DNA of 64,000 bases, taken from positions 375,902,189-375,966,188 of the forward strand of contig NC_057798.1 in assembly GCF_018294505.1 (NCBI RefSeq), in the 5' to 3' direction. A program made the position numbers and the translations under genes. How positions within the stretch are numbered: the stretch's first letter is position 1; each line of letters starts with the position of its first letter. Source of the DNA: Triticum aestivum. Lineage: Eukaryota; Streptophyta; Magnoliopsida; Poales; Poaceae. The notes below the pieces were generated by a model. That model was not told the origin of the DNA. It made no database searches and saw only the letters and a list, made by a program, of their open reading frames with translations. This document shows, piece by piece, positions 1 to 11,446 of this stretch.

Positions 1-135
1 GTGACATTTTGTCCGATGCTCTGGAAACAAGAGAGCCCCCTGGCTGTGCAAGGGGTATAGGTGTTAATGTCCCGCATAAGAGGGATTTCACACTCAGCAA
101 AGAAGAGAGGCTCAGCATAAAAATGCGAAGAGTGA

Positions 136-2975
136 AATGAAGCAGGATGAATTGTATGAAAGGTTGAGGAAGGACATGTATCCGACTATTCGAAAGGAAA
201 TTGAGGAGTCAATGATGATGCAAAAGACTCTAACACTGACAAATAGCTAGCAGATGTGAGGGGAGGTGGGCATGGAGGATGCTGATTATTGTGCGACAAC
301 ACCACACAAGAGTAGTTGTGCATCAGCTGACCCAGCGACAGTGAGATTGCAGCTGCTCATGATGATTCTATATCTGATCTATCTAGAATGAAAGACAGAC
401 TGAAGGGTGTGCCTGCACATTATGAAGGTACATTAAAATGTGCAACAGCCTGGGTTTGCCCACCCATCTTGGAAGAGGGCCTCTTCTTGGACAATGTGCC
501 ATTGAAGTCGGGCTGTGTGAAATGCTACATGACTGAAGTAAAGCCTGGATGCAATGAATTTTCCCTAAAGAATGTCCTAGGGCACTTTGATGAGCATAGG
601 ACCTTGGGAGAAACACTGTTACATCACATCCAGTGGCCATGAAAGGAAATAGACTTCATGGATGAGATCCCCAAAGCCCCGCCAAGAGAAACCAATGTCG
701 CCCCTTAACCAGTGACGCTCTCGTTGACACATCAGCTCTCACATGCTTCCCCCAAGGAACCTAATACTCGTAATCTGACGGCTGATGCATCAACCTGTGA
801 TCAGCCCGCCCGACTTTGTGTCGTACATTCCATGGCATCGTCCGCCCCAGAGAAGCCAGTGGCAAGGCCTACAACTGCTAAAGACGCACCACGGGTTTAG
901 ATGCCGGTCGCTGAAGCAGCGGGAGGAGACCCAGCTGCACCACATGCTTAGCAGACCAACCTGGTGGAACGGAGAGCTAAGCAGTCTGATGCTTTGGAAC
1001 CGCCTGCTAAGCAGTCTGTAGGTCCAGAACTGACTACTCATCAGTCCATTGATCCGCAGTCGCGTGATCAGCATACCAATGCGTCAGCACTGCCCGCTCA
1101 GCAAACCAATGCGTTGGCATGGCCTCCTCAGCACACCAACAAGTTGGCACCACTTGCGTAGAAATCCACATAGCTTCAATGCATGGTCAACAGTTCGATG
1201 CCTTTGCTCCTACAGCCCAGCAGTCTGTCATAGCAGCACCGCCAGCTTAGCAGTCCGGCATAGCTAAACCGTCTGCTAAGCAGTCCATCGAAGCTTTATC
1301 GTCTGCTCAGCAGTCTGCCTTTCAGCCATCCAGACCTTGTACTAGAAGTGCTTCAAGTACCAAGAAGGAAGCGGGCAAAAAGGTTTCACCCATGAGGAAG
1401 TGCGCCCAAAGAGCGAAGAGGAATGAGAACAAGTTCCTCTTAATTAAAGCACTCACCACCCAGAACTAAATTAATAGCAAGTTGTTCGAATCGGAGAGTA
1501 ATATTATTTACGATGGCATGAATGATGCAGAAATAGATTTGGTGCTTGATAAAAATAAAGTAGACATGCTTGAAGCACACAATTACGTCCACGGTGAGCC
1601 ATTTCTTGTTGGCGAATACTTTGATGAGTGCAGCTCCAGTTGCCACGAGTTAAACATAAATATTGCATGGATCAAATGTTAGCAGGTCATCATGTTCTGC
1701 TAGTCTGCTACAACAGAGAAAATTTTCGACATGATCTTGGTTCCATCAGTGTGAATTTTGAGGACTTACATCTCTTCTTCAACTTCAGCAAGCTCGATGC
1801 CACTCTTATTAGATGGCTGATTTTGTAAGTACTTAACAAACTCTGATCAACTTCTCCATACAATGTTGTAAATGTTAAACAACTATCTGCATTTTATTCC
1901 TCTCAGGGAATTGAACACGCAGAGAAGAAAAAGGGAGAGTGTGTATTCATAGATCATGTATTAGCAAATGGCACAACATTACATGGTAAGGATGAACGGG
2001 AGTGGGCCATTAACACGGTCGCCCGTATCTTTGGAAACACGTCCCATGCAAGATCATTTCTCCGGCCATATCATGAACGATAAGTCAAATAAACAACCAT
2101 GCATCCACTGATTGTCTTTCAGATTTTGACATAATTCGTAAGTTCATGGCTTTCTTAATATGTAGCAATTACTGGATTTTGGTATTTATTGCTCCAAACA
2201 AGAACATAGTTTACTACATGGATTCTCTCAGAGAGTTAATAAACGCTCAGGATCTGATGCATCTTCAACAGTTCATGGATAGGTATTGAATTCTATGATG
2301 TGAAATTAATTTGCATTCATATTTGGTTAAATAATTGATGTTGTGAAAATTCATCTTCATTTGCAGTGTGTTCGCATTGTGGAAAACTAAACCAGGGAAC
2401 CTGTTCAAGAGGGAACTACCTCTATAGCACGAGATCGTTTCTTCGGTAACACACCAAAATTTATTATTTTCGGAAAATGTATCCAATAGTCTGCAAATAC
2501 ATTTTCCTACGCTAGTCAAATGTTCAAGCTTCTAAATAAACCTCTTTTTATTTATGTTCAAAGAAAAAATCTAACACCGGTTAGGTTGTTCCTAACAGGA
2601 CAAATACATGACTAATTCTGTACAAAAAAATTGAGTGTCCTCAGCAACAAGCAGGGACCAACCTTTGTGGATAATATGTTTGCACACACATGATCTCCAT
2701 CTGCAAATCTACTGATAGTTGTGAAGATGCTCGCGAATTAGTAACAGTAAGTCTATCTTAATTAATATCTTCTACTCCACTCATATGACACATTTTGATC
2801 TTAAAAATACTGCATCTCATCTTAGAACCGAGGAGCCCTGAACCGCTCCCCGCTGGTGAATTGTTGATGGTTCGGAGATTTATCAACGACTTCTTCCTGA
2901 ATCACTACATCAATCCCACTGGTGATAATGAAGATTTCAGCATGCCTTCTCTTGAAACATTGAGTAAGAGTTAGC
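136..2975 (+). pseudogene. Transposon-encoded Ulp1-type cysteine protease protein, broken
   Basis: The plus strand holds pieces of one protein in several frames. An N-terminal part at about 136-240 is charged. A segment at 388-642 contains LFLDNVPLKSGCVKCYMTEV and runs on past a TGA at 640-642. A Pro/Gln-rich repeat tract follows, then a C48/Ulp1-like domain from 1482. The frame shifts near 1655. Intron-like gaps with GT...AG borders occur at about 1827-1906 and 2284-2367. Catalytic motifs are recognisable: the His position reads N-Y-W (2167-2175) where N-H-W is usual, the Asp is kept in YYMDSL, and the Cys is kept in GTNLCG (TGT at 2666-2668) followed by TAA. The His change, the stops and the frameshift say it is inactive. 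Family known: Ulp1-like domains ride in plant CACTA and Mutator elements. Confidence 0.6.
960..1330 (+). repeat. Degenerate 36-bp coding minisatellite
   Basis: A repeated unit of about 36 bp, built around GCTNAGCAGTCT or CCTCAGCA followed by a variable half, occurs about ten times. Read in the frame of the protease gene it gives a 12-residue repeat rich in Ala, Lys/Gln, Gln and Ser, interspersed with Pro. Later units contain stops. It is the low-complexity linker of the transposon protein rather than a separate gene. Confidence 0.6.
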
Positions 2976-3229
2976 CTCTAAAAATATACGCATGGATCCA
3001 TTGTTTTCCATCTGATGAGGTCTTCGTATTTCGTATACTATGATTAATTATGCAATGCATATATATGTCGACAAATCATTGGAATTTAGCTACCATTCGT
3101 TCAATCGCAATTGTTGCAAAATCTGATGAATGTTCTTCCTGTGGACACTATTTGTTCAATTGCATATTGTGGCACATTTGCTTTTTGCATGCTAATTCAA
3201 ATGGGATATTTTTGCTTTAACCTGGCAAT

Positions 3230-3975
3230 TTCTCCGCACACGGTTCAACTAAATGAGTGTGTGCGATCCATAGTGAAAAGCATACGTCAATCATAGCGTA
3301 ACCGTCGGTGATACACGTCACATCGCAGACGATATGCAGCACTACTACTTGTGCGTAGGGGTCCCGGGACCATTTATGATACCACATTATCGCACACTAG
3401 AGCTTAGAGTAAATCATGCCTAATGTAAAATACAATCCCAGTCATAAATTTTTTAGGAAACGTGTGGGATCCTAAACGAAAAGCACACGTCACTCTTGTC
3501 GCAATCGTCGATGATACACAACAAATCACAAACGGCCTGCAACACTTGTATGACTGCAAAGGGGCTCTTGAACCGTTTGTGTAGAACATTATCGCACATG
3601 GTAATTGTTCGAAAACATGTGCGATGCAGTCATGCATGGCAGACGAGTTCCGCAGAAAACTCGCGTGTGATGGGGCACATATTGCACACAGTTCATACGT
3701 TGGCCCGTGCGCCTTAGATACTGTTTCCCAAACGGTTCATTACGACACACTGTTTGATTTCACTGCATCATTAGAAACGTTTAATCACCGATCCCAATTT
3801 GGTGTGTGTTGCATTGCATACGATTCCATTTGGCAAGGCGCATGCATCATGGCTCCCTATCCCCGACGGTTTTCGGGTCGTGTGGGAGGGACCACTGTAT
3901 CGCACTCACTCACTTGGTGACGGTTTAAAATGCCATCGCGGAAAGGGGTTAAAACCCATTTCTATATATAGCAGC
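3230..3975. repeat. Subterminal repeat-like region of the CACTA-like element
   Basis: No coding potential is seen. Short motifs of the type TGTGCGAT and CGCACAC recur in both orientations (for example near 3265, 3395, 3600, 3625, 3665 and 3690). Clustered short motifs of this kind are typical of transposase-binding ends. The exact terminus was not found. Confidence 0.4.
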
Positions 3976-4161
3976 TCATTGTACCAGTGGTTGGAGCATG
4001 ATTTATTATTGAGTGTCTACCTTATGAGTGGCGGTCGGGGACGAGCGATGGTCTTTTCCTACCAATCTATCCCCTTAGGGATATGCGTAGTAGTACTTTT
4101 CTTCAAGTGCTAATAAACTTTTACAATAAGTATGTGAGTTCTTTATGACTAATGTGACTCC

Positions 4162-4177
4162 ATTTTTTTGAAATGGT
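4162..4177. other. 16-bp insertion flanked by a 13-bp near-perfect direct repeat
   Basis: A poly-T-led filler of 16 bp is flanked by CTAATGTGACTCC (4149-4161) and CTAATGTGAGTCC (4178-4190). It looks like an extremely 5'-truncated retroposition or a repair filler in the Gypsy internal region. Confidence 0.4.
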
Positions 4178-4732
4178 CTAATGTGAGTCCATGGATTATA
4201 CACAGTCTCACCTTTACGTCATTTGCTATCCTCTTCGGTACCGTGCATTGCCCTTTCTCACCTCAAGAGTCGGTGCAAACTTCATTGGTGCATCCAAACC
4301 CCGTGATATGATACACTCTATCACATATAAGCCTCCTTATATCTTCCTCAAAATAGCCACCATACCTACCTATCATGGCATTTCCATAGCCATTCCGAGA
4401 TATATTGCGATGCAACTTCCACCATTTTGTTATTATGACATGCACCTTCATTGTCATATTTCTTTGCATGATCATATAACTGACATAGTATTTGTGGCTC
4501 AACCACCGTTTATCATAATCATACATGTTACGATAACAGCATTGCACATCCTGGTACACTGCCATATGCATTCATATAGAGTCATATTGTTCTAATATCG
4601 AGTTGCAATATTGCGTTGTAAGTAAATAAAAGTGTGATGCATTATTAGAGAATCGTCTCGGTGAGGAAAGGATGATGGAAACTATGATTCTCCCACAAGT
4701 TGGGATGAGGAACCGTACGGAAAATAAATAAA

Positions 4733-4760
4733 AGAGAGAGAGAGAGAAAGAAAAAAAGGC
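4733..4760. repeat. GA/A-rich simple repeat
   Basis: A short run of GA dinucleotides followed by an A-rich tract. It is part of the Gypsy 3' internal region, with no gene in it. Confidence 0.8.
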
Positions 4761-5563
4761 CAAAAATAGCCCAACAAAAAAATGAAATGGGGGAAAAAGA
4801 GAGAATGGGCAATGTTACTATTCTTTTCCACACTCGTGCTTCAGAGTAGCACCACGTTTTTCATATAGAGAGTCTCCTATGTTGTCACTTTCATATACTA
4901 GTGGGGATTTTTCATTATGGAACTTGACTTGTGTATTCCGATGATGGGCTTCTTCAAATGCCCGAATCTCCATGAGCAAGCAAGTTGGATGCACACCCGC
5001 TTACTTTTTAGTTGAGCTTTCATACACTTATAGCTCTTACTGCATCTATTGCATGGCAGTCCCTACTCCTCGCATTGACATCAATTGATGGGTATCTCCA
5101 TACCCCGTTGATTAGCCGCGTCGATGTGAGACTATCTTCCTTTTTTGACTTCCCCTTATTGATCTCTATCACCACATTCTATTCCACCCATAGTGCTATG
5201 TCCATGGCTCATGCTCATGTATTGCATGGGGTTGAAACAGCTAAAGCGCGTTAAAAAGCATGAACTAATTGCTCAACTTGTCATCGAGGTAGTTCATGAT
5301 TAATACTTTGTGTTAGGAAGACCAGGCATGAAAAGATTATATGATTTTGTAGGGATAGTGTTCTTTGGCATTTTATTTGGAAAGGCATTATTGTTTGTTG
5401 GTATGCCTGAATATTGATGTCTTTATATCAAATTATAAACTATTGCTTTGAATCACTTGGATCTAAATATTCATATCGTAAAAGAGATGATATGATACAC
5501 ATGTTAGGTAGCACTCAAAAGTTATGTTTTTATCATTTACCTACTCGAGGACGAGCATCAATT

Positions 5564-5577
5564 AAGCTTGGGGATGT
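5564..5577 (+). other. Polypurine tract next to the Gypsy 3' LTR
   Basis: The purine-rich stretch AAGCTTGGGGATG immediately precedes the LTR start. This is the normal position of the plus-strand priming site of an LTR retrotransposon, and it fixes the element's orientation as plus. Confidence 0.65.
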
Positions 5578-5945
5578 TGACACGTCTCCAATGCATCTAT
5601 AGTTTTTTTATTGTTCCATGCTATTATATTATCAATCTTGGATATTTTATATGACCTTTTGTGCTATTTTGTCAAACATTTTTTGGGACTAACCTATTAA
5701 CCTTGTGCCTAGTGCTAGTTGTTGCTTCTGCTTCTTTTTGGTTTTTCCAAAAAAAATCAGTACGAAACGGAGTCCAAACGCTACGAAACTTTTTGACGAT
5801 TTTTTTTCTGGACAAGAGAGACCCTAGAAGCTTCGGGAAGATACTAGACAGCAATCGAGGAGACAACAAGGCAATGGGGTCTGCCCAGGGGCCGCCCTGC
5901 TACCTTGTGGGCCCCACGAGGCTCCGCCTAACCTAATTTCACCTC

Positions 5946-5952
5946 TATAAAT
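5946..5952 (+). promoter_or_regulatory. TATA box of the Gypsy LTR
   Basis: TATAAAT in the middle of the LTR, after a C-rich stretch, is placed as expected for the retrotransposon promoter. This is the 3' LTR, and it is interrupted, so it would drive nothing of the element itself. Confidence 0.45.
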
Positions 5953-6394
5953 TCTCTAATATTGGGAAACCAACAGAGAGCCACCTAAAACCCTTTTTGC
6001 ATCGCTGCAAGTTTCTGTTCTTACGTGATCCCATCTGGAGGCCTTTTCTGGTACTCTGCCGAGGGGGAATTGATCACGGAGGGCTTCTATATCATCCTTG
6101 CTGCCTTCCGATGATGCGTGAGTAGTTCACCACAGACCTACGGGTCCATACCTAGTATCTAGATGGATTCTTCTCTCTCTTTGATCCTCAATACAATGTT
6201 CTCCTCGATGTTCTTGGAGTTCTATCTGATGTAATCTTCTTTGGCGGTGTGTTTGTTGGGATCCGATGAATTGTGTTTCTGGTCTGAATATCCATGAAAT
6301 TAATTGAGTCTTTTTTGGACTTTATTATGCATGATTGTTATAGCTTTGTATTTCTCTCTGATCTATTCATTTGGTTTGGCCAACTAGATTGATT

Positions 6395-6403
6395 TATCTT
6401 CAA
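6395..6403. other. 9-bp target-site duplication, left copy (TATCTTCAA)
   Basis: TATCTTCAA directly precedes the foldback element and reappears directly after its far end at 56559-56567. The copies are 50 kb apart and identical. A 9-bp duplication is the mark of Mutator-superfamily insertion. Confidence 0.9.
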
Positions 6404-7156
6404 GGGATAATTGATTTATGCCCCTAGTTGGGTCACACTCAGCAGGTTTACCCCTAGTTTCCGAAAACACTTGTTCCTGCCCAAACCACTTTGCTCCTCT
6501 TATGCTTTTGCCCTTTGACCATTTGACCATCACTTTGAAAACTTCATAAAAAATTCATACTAACTCAGAAAAAATGAAATAAGATATCAAAATGTTCAGA
6601 AAAGCATCCCCTATATGTGCATGTCATTTGCATTCATGAAAAAAGTGTTGGCCAGTCCCCATCTCAGTTTTAGCTCATATGATCTTAGCATGAACAGTAA
6701 AATCTAAAAAGTTCTAAAATTTATAAGAAAAATTGGTGGCAAACTTTGACCAATGTTTTGAGTGCTTGCCAAGTTTCATAAGGTAATGACATTTGTGGAA
6801 GTCATGGCATTTTTTTGCCATGACTTCACAAATGTCATTACCTTATGAAACTTGGCAAGCACTCAAAACATTGGTCAAAGTTTGCCACAATTTTTTTTAG
6901 ATTTTACTATTCATGCTAAGATCATATGAGATGAAACTGAGATGGGGACTGGCCAGCACTTTTTTCATGAATGCAAATGACATGCACATATAGGTGATGC
7001 TTTTCTGAACATTTTGATATCTTATTTAAATTTTTTTGAGTTAGTATGAATTTTTATGAAGTTTTCAAAGTGATGGTCAAACGGTCAAAGGGCAAAAGCA
7101 TAAGAGGAGCAAAGTGGTTTGGGCAGGAACAAGTGTTTTCGGAAACTAGGGGTAAA
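6404..7156. mobile_element. Mutator-like foldback element, main part
   Basis: The element begins GGGATAATTGATTTATG, and its other end, seen at 56515-56558, reads as the inverse of this start. The two arms of about 390 bp pair almost perfectly around a T-run near 6811-6816. The left arm carries a small extra segment near 6708-6730 that is missing from the right arm. It encodes nothing. Without the CACTA insertion it would be about 797 bp. Long inverted repeats and a 9-bp duplication fit a MULE-type foldback. A transcript through it would form a long hairpin and could feed small-RNA production (inference). Confidence 0.85.
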
Positions 7157-7184
7157 CACTACAAAAAAAATACACTTCCGTGAT
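7157..7184 (+). repeat. CACTA left terminal inverted repeat
   Basis: Starts CACTACAAAAAAAATACACT and continues TCCGTGA. It matches the right terminus at all but two of the first 26 positions. Confidence 0.9.
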
Positions 7185-7856
7185 GATACGTGTTTGTCAC
7201 AGTAGGTCACGTTTTTTGTCATGCATGTACATCCATGACAAATTTATGACAGAATCAAGATAGTCATACCTGTGCTGTGTAGAAGTGTTCCATGACATTA
7301 CCAAAATTATCATCACGGAAGTGTCCACTTCCATGACGATAAATCACGCGTCACAGAAGTGCTTTCGTCAAGGGTGACCGACACGTGCCATCCACCGTAA
7401 CGGAACGCCGTTAAGCTATCGGGTCGGGTTTTGAATCCGATAACCCGTTAACAGCCCCGACCAATGGGGATTTTCCACGTGTAAAATCGTCATTAGCTGG
7501 AGGAAACACGTGTCGGCTCATTGTTGGGACAGATGTCATCCACTCATTGGACAGAAGGCGCCTATGATACGTCGACACGTGGCCCGGCCCAACAGAGGCC
7601 CATTCCTGTGAAAAGGCCGGCCCGTTTGACTTGGTCAAAATGTGACGGGCCGGCCCATGGAAAGCCTGTTAACGGCCTGTTCGCATATAGCCAATTTGCA
7701 GCCCGCTAACCCAAGGCCTGTTACACCCTACCCGAATTAGGCCCAGTAGCGTCATCTAGGCCATCCAATATGATTCCAGCCCGTTTTCACTTCTGGCCCA
7801 TGTATGGCCCATGACGTCTTTCGGCCCATATGAGGCCCTATGTAACTCTTGGCCTA

Positions 7857-7967
7857 TTAACGGTCCGTGGTGAAACTGGCCCGCAATGAATAGTGTATCA
7901 CTTTAGACCCATTAATGGCCCGTGGTGAAATTGGCCCGTAATGAACAGTGTATCACTTTATACCCAT
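7857..7967. repeat. Two-copy 55-bp tandem repeat
   Basis: Two adjacent units beginning TTAACGGTCCGTGGTG and TTAATGGCCCGTGGTG run through a shared AGTGTATCACTTTA segment with a few base differences. They lie in the subterminal repeat region. Confidence 0.75.
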
Positions 7968-8310
7968 TAATGGCCCGTTATTCAGTTGGGCCGTTTCCAG
8001 CCATGTTATCTTTCAGCCTTCTCAGAGCCCATTTATTCTTGGGCTCATTTCGAGCATTCGTTTACTTACGGCCCGTTACTGTAATTTTCTGCTTGTGGGC
8101 CAAATTTAGCCCGTGGTTATAGTCGGCCCATTTGTGGTCCGTTAATACATTGGGCCGTTTTCATAGCATCATCAAATACAGCCTATTAATGATGGCCCGT
8201 TATGGTCGGACCATGAACGGACGATTCCAACTCTAGCCCGTTTACGGCCATAATGCGGCCTGTTATTGGCCCATGTTTAGCCAATCGATCATACGGCCCG
8301 TATAAGGCTC

Positions 8311-8448
8311 ATAGATGATAGGGCCCATAGAAGGCCCATTGTTTCTACGACCCGTAGAAGGCCCAATGTTTCTACGGCCCGTAGAAGGCCTACTGTTTCT
8401 ACGGCCCGTAGAAGGCCCGCTGTTTCTATGGCCCGTAGGAGGCCTAGT
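8311..8448. repeat. 27-bp tandem repeat, about five units
   Basis: The unit AGAAGGCCCANTGTTTCTACGGCCCGT is repeated head to tail. Because 27 is a multiple of three, it makes an apparent repetitive open frame on the minus strand; I do not regard that as a gene. Confidence 0.8.
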
Positions 8449-8737
8449 GTCACTACAGTAAATATTAGCCCATGGTTATTGTGGCCTAGTTTTAAAAAAT
8501 AGGTTATTGCAGCCACTAGCAAACCGCGGAAAAAGAACTGCACTGACTACAAGCAAACAAATAAACAAGACAACAAGGAAATAAATAAGCAAGCAACTTA
8601 TGCTAGGCTATCACGGCTATTACACATATTACATCCACTGGGCATCAAAGTTCACCACCAGTGCAAATATAGGGAACACAGCAACATATAAACGCCGCAG
8701 CAAAACAAGTCCAGAACTAAAACCACTTCAGAAGAGT

Positions 8738-9175
8738 TCAAGAAACAATATCCTTGGTACCCATAATGCTAGCAAGATGCTTAGCAAGCTTATTAACTTT
8801 CTCTTGTTTGGCGCTTAAATCCTCCAGCGCTTGCTGTTGCACAAGAAAGTACGCATCTGAATTCTGCAGGGACTTCCTCAGTCCTTCGGCTTCTTGCTGC
8901 AGCACAGATGACTGATGCCTTTCAGCTTGTAGCTGAGACTGAAGAAGCCGAAGTGATTCAGGCAGCGAGTTCGAAGAGCTTGTGCCAGCGGTACTGGCCA
9001 GTAACTCGAACACTACATCAACGCAGGACTGTGGGGTTTTCTCACTGTCTACAAGATCGTTTTTATCACCTTTCTTGGAGACCAACAGGGTTGTCTCACT
9101 ATCTTGAACCTTATCTGCATTACTTTCTCTACCATTGCATAGTGGGGTGCTCTTCTCCAATATTCTGTTTGCATA
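8738..9175 (-). CDS. Last exon of the duplicated-exon gene, coiled-coil tail
   Basis: The exon opens after a TTGTAG acceptor with YANRILEKS and stays open for 145 codons to a stop. A Ser-rich linker precedes a heptad-like stretch of about 60 residues (SLRLLQSQLQAER through KLAKHLASIM) that predicts a dimerising coiled coil. The previous 30-nt exon joins in frame and supplies DPIETPMAQQ. No enzyme motif is present. It is the best preserved part of this gene, yet upstream exons carry stops, so a functional protein is doubtful. Confidence 0.55.
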   Translation of the reverse strand, partial: YANRILEKSTPLCNGRESNADKVQDSETTLLVSKKGDKNDLVDSEKTPQSCVDVVFELLASTAGTSSSNSLPESLRLLQSQLQAERHQSSVLQQEAEGLRKSLQNSDAYFLVQQQALEDLSAKQEKVNKLAKHLASIMGTKDIVS

Positions 9176-10059
9176 CTACAAGAGAAACAAGCAGACACAT
9201 CACAGGTTTAGCTTGTAGTATACCAAACTCATTTTGGTAAACCGTTCAGTAGTAAGGTGGACAGGATAACAGCATGAAACAAACATATATCTATGTACTA
9301 TGGTCACTGTATTGTCCATATCATTCTAGTTTATGTTCCCTAATCAAGATAGAGACACAGTTCAACTCATATATTTTTAAGACACAGCAGCATAGACAGA
9401 ATATAAGTGTGAGAAACTACACAACATTGGAAACACTTGTAATGTGCATCACATGAGAACATAACTGTTTATACAACTTAAACTGAAATCAACATAGAGC
9501 AAGAAGTTAGAACAGCAATCCAGTTAAAGAAATAGGTTTAAAACATACCTGTTGCGCCATTGGAGTTTCAATTGGATCCTTCAAATTCGAAAGTAGTTGG
9601 TATGAGTAAATACAGTGATGCAACAGCAAAGGAGTATGGACCATAGCTACGGAATCTGACCTGAGAACAGTTGCTCTTCTGCTTTAAACGTGGAGTTTGG
9701 GTTAGCTGTGGTGGTCTTCGTGCTTTGGGCACTGCAGTAGCTTTACAAACTGCTCATGTGGGGGTACTCTATGGTGGACATGGTGCTTTGTCAACTATAA
9801 GTGGGTTACTATCCGCTGGGGTTGCGGTTAGATGGGTTGTAGCTGGTTCTCTGCCCAACGGTGTAAGTGTGCAATCTGGAAGAGTCCCGATTATGTGTGG
9901 TGGGGCTAGTTTGTGGGCCAGTACAACCATGGTTCTATCTGCATCGACGGGTAGCACTGTCTTTTGTGAAGAACAGGTTTTTGCTCCCTTAGATACTGCC
10001 GTCACCCCCTCCAATTCAAATGGCTGATAAACAAGAAAAGAAATTGAACGTACAGACAT

Positions 10060-10450
10060 TGTATGATAGACAGATGTGGTAATTCACATATATGTTGTAT
10101 AACCAAACAGGACAGCATGACACAATTTCACATATATGATGCCTAACTAAACAGGATAGCATGACACAGTTTCAGATATATGATGGATAACTTAACAGGA
10201 TATAATGGCATAATTCAACATATTATGAGTACCTAAACAGGATGACATGACAAAACTATATGATGTCTTTCTAAAATAGGTTGGGATGAAATAATTCACA
10301 TACATGTTGTCTAAGTATACAGGATGGCATGATATAATTGACATAATTGATTCATATACTAATTAGCTGACACTCGCATGTATGATCTCTAAACTAAGCA
10401 GACAGAATTCAATATTGTGCATATGATGTCTAAACTAAGCAATGCAAGAC
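10060..10450. repeat. Intronic 45-60-bp degenerate repeat
   Basis: Repeated phrases of the form AATTCACATATATGATG..CTAA..ACAGGATGGCATGA recur at irregular spacing here and again at 10720-10830 and 11190-11285. They form the introns between the duplicated exons, suggesting that exon and intron were duplicated together. Confidence 0.6.
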
Positions 10451-11286
10451 ACCATATGCATCATATGAGAAATATAAACATTGCAACTTAGAGCATACAC
10501 CTCAGGTGGGATATAGGACTGGTCATCTGTCTCTGAATCCTCCTCTAAGGAGCTCCCTGTAACCATTGAGATATATGCTTCAACAGGTACCATTGCCTGC
10601 TCTGAAGACCTTGTTTTTACTCCAGATTTTTCCATAACCGGCTCAAATGGCTGATACACATGAAGAGTAGTTTAATATACACAGATTGTCGACAAATGGA
10701 ATACGTAATGAAAAAAAAGATGGCATGAGATAATTCACATATATGATGCCTGGCTCCATAGCGGTGCATAATTCACATATATGATAACTGGCTGAAAAAC
10801 ATGGCATTGCATAATTCACATATCTGATATAGAAAGCAAACAGGAGGCATTCACACAAAGCATGTCTAATCTAAGCAGATGGCATGGCAATGCAAGACAC
10901 CATATGCATGATATGAGCAATATAACCCAGCCAAGTTAGAGCATGCACCTCGGGGGGGGGGGGGGTAAATACGACTGGTCATCTCTCTCTGAATCCTCCT
11001 CTGAGGAGCTATCTGTAACCAGCAAGAAATCTGCATCGACAGGTAGCACTGACTGCTCTGAAGACCTTGTTTTCACTCAAGATTTTCCCATGACCGACTC
11101 AAATGGCTGATGCACAGGAAGAGTAGATGAATGTATAAACATTGCTGACAAATGGAAGACATTATGGAAAAAAAATATGGCACGATACAATTCACATATA
11201 TGATGACGGGCTAAACAGGATGGCATTGCATGATTCATGTATATGATGCCTGGCTAAAGAAGATGGCATTGCATAATTCCCATATA

Positions 11287-11446
11287 CTCCCTCCGTTCCT
11301 AAATATTTGTCTTTTTAGAGATTTCAAAGGACTACCACATACGGATGTATATAGACCTATTTTAGAGTGTAGATTCACTCATTTTGTTCCGTATGTAGTC
11401 ACTTGTTGAAATCTCTAAAAAGATAAATATTTAGGAATGGTGGGAG
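11287..11446. mobile_element. Stowaway MITE
   Basis: A 160-bp element begins CTCCCTCCGTTCCTAAATA and ends with its imperfect inverse. It is flanked by TA (11285-11286 and 11447-11448). Mariner-type TA duplication plus these ends identify a Stowaway element of the Triticeae. It sits in an intron of the duplicated-exon gene. Confidence 0.9.

Larger units (their letters stand above)
1..3980 (+). mobile_element. Degenerate CACTA-like element, right part
   Basis: This stretch holds the 3' coding part and the right flank of an old CACTA-like DNA transposon. It lies within the internal region of the Gypsy element that follows. The support is a Ulp1-type protease gene read on the plus strand, as carried by many grass CACTA elements, followed at about 3230-3975 by a non-coding tract rich in GTGTGCGAT/CGCACAC-type words that resembles subterminal repeats. 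The left end lies outside the window, and I could not find a clear CACTA terminus at the right edge, so 3980 is approximate. A Harbinger or Mutator origin is not excluded. Confidence 0.5.
3985..5577 (+). mobile_element. Gypsy (Sabrina/WHAM-like) 3' internal region
   Basis: This is the non-coding region between pol and the 3' LTR of a Triticeae Gypsy element. I recognise long stretches of the family's 3' untranslated sequence, including the part before the polypurine tract with CTACTCGAGGACGAGCA. It leads directly into an LTR that begins at 5578. Short open frames here are not conserved coding sequence. The rest of the element lies upstream of the window and is interrupted by the CACTA-like insertion. 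The family name is from memory of the sequence; Sabrina and WHAM are hard to separate by eye. Confidence 0.7.
5578..6403 (+). mobile_element. Gypsy 3' LTR, left part
   Basis: The LTR starts TGACACGTCTCC right after the polypurine tract and matches the solo LTR at 59144 along its length. It is interrupted after 6403 by the foldback element. The sequence resumes at 56568 in register: the solo LTR has the same words across the junction without a break. Together the two pieces make about 1.55 kb, close to the 1,524 bp of the solo copy. Confidence 0.85.
7185..8480. repeat. CACTA left subterminal repeat region
   Basis: Motifs of the type CATGAC, ACTTCCGTGAC and TGTCATGGAA recur near the end (7185-7360). 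Further in, GGCCCGTTA/GGCCCGTAG words are repeated dozens of times (7600-8470). Such dense short repeats are where CACTA transposases bind. No gene is present. Confidence 0.75.

Noticed and set aside
4191..4595. 134-codon plus-strand open frame
   Set aside because: Part of the conserved untranslated 3' region of the Gypsy family, not a protein gene.
8289..8543. Minus-strand open frame with a nine-residue repeat (GLLRAVETV type)
   Set aside because: It is a by-product of the 27-bp tandem repeat in the CACTA subterminal region; period divisible by three keeps it open.
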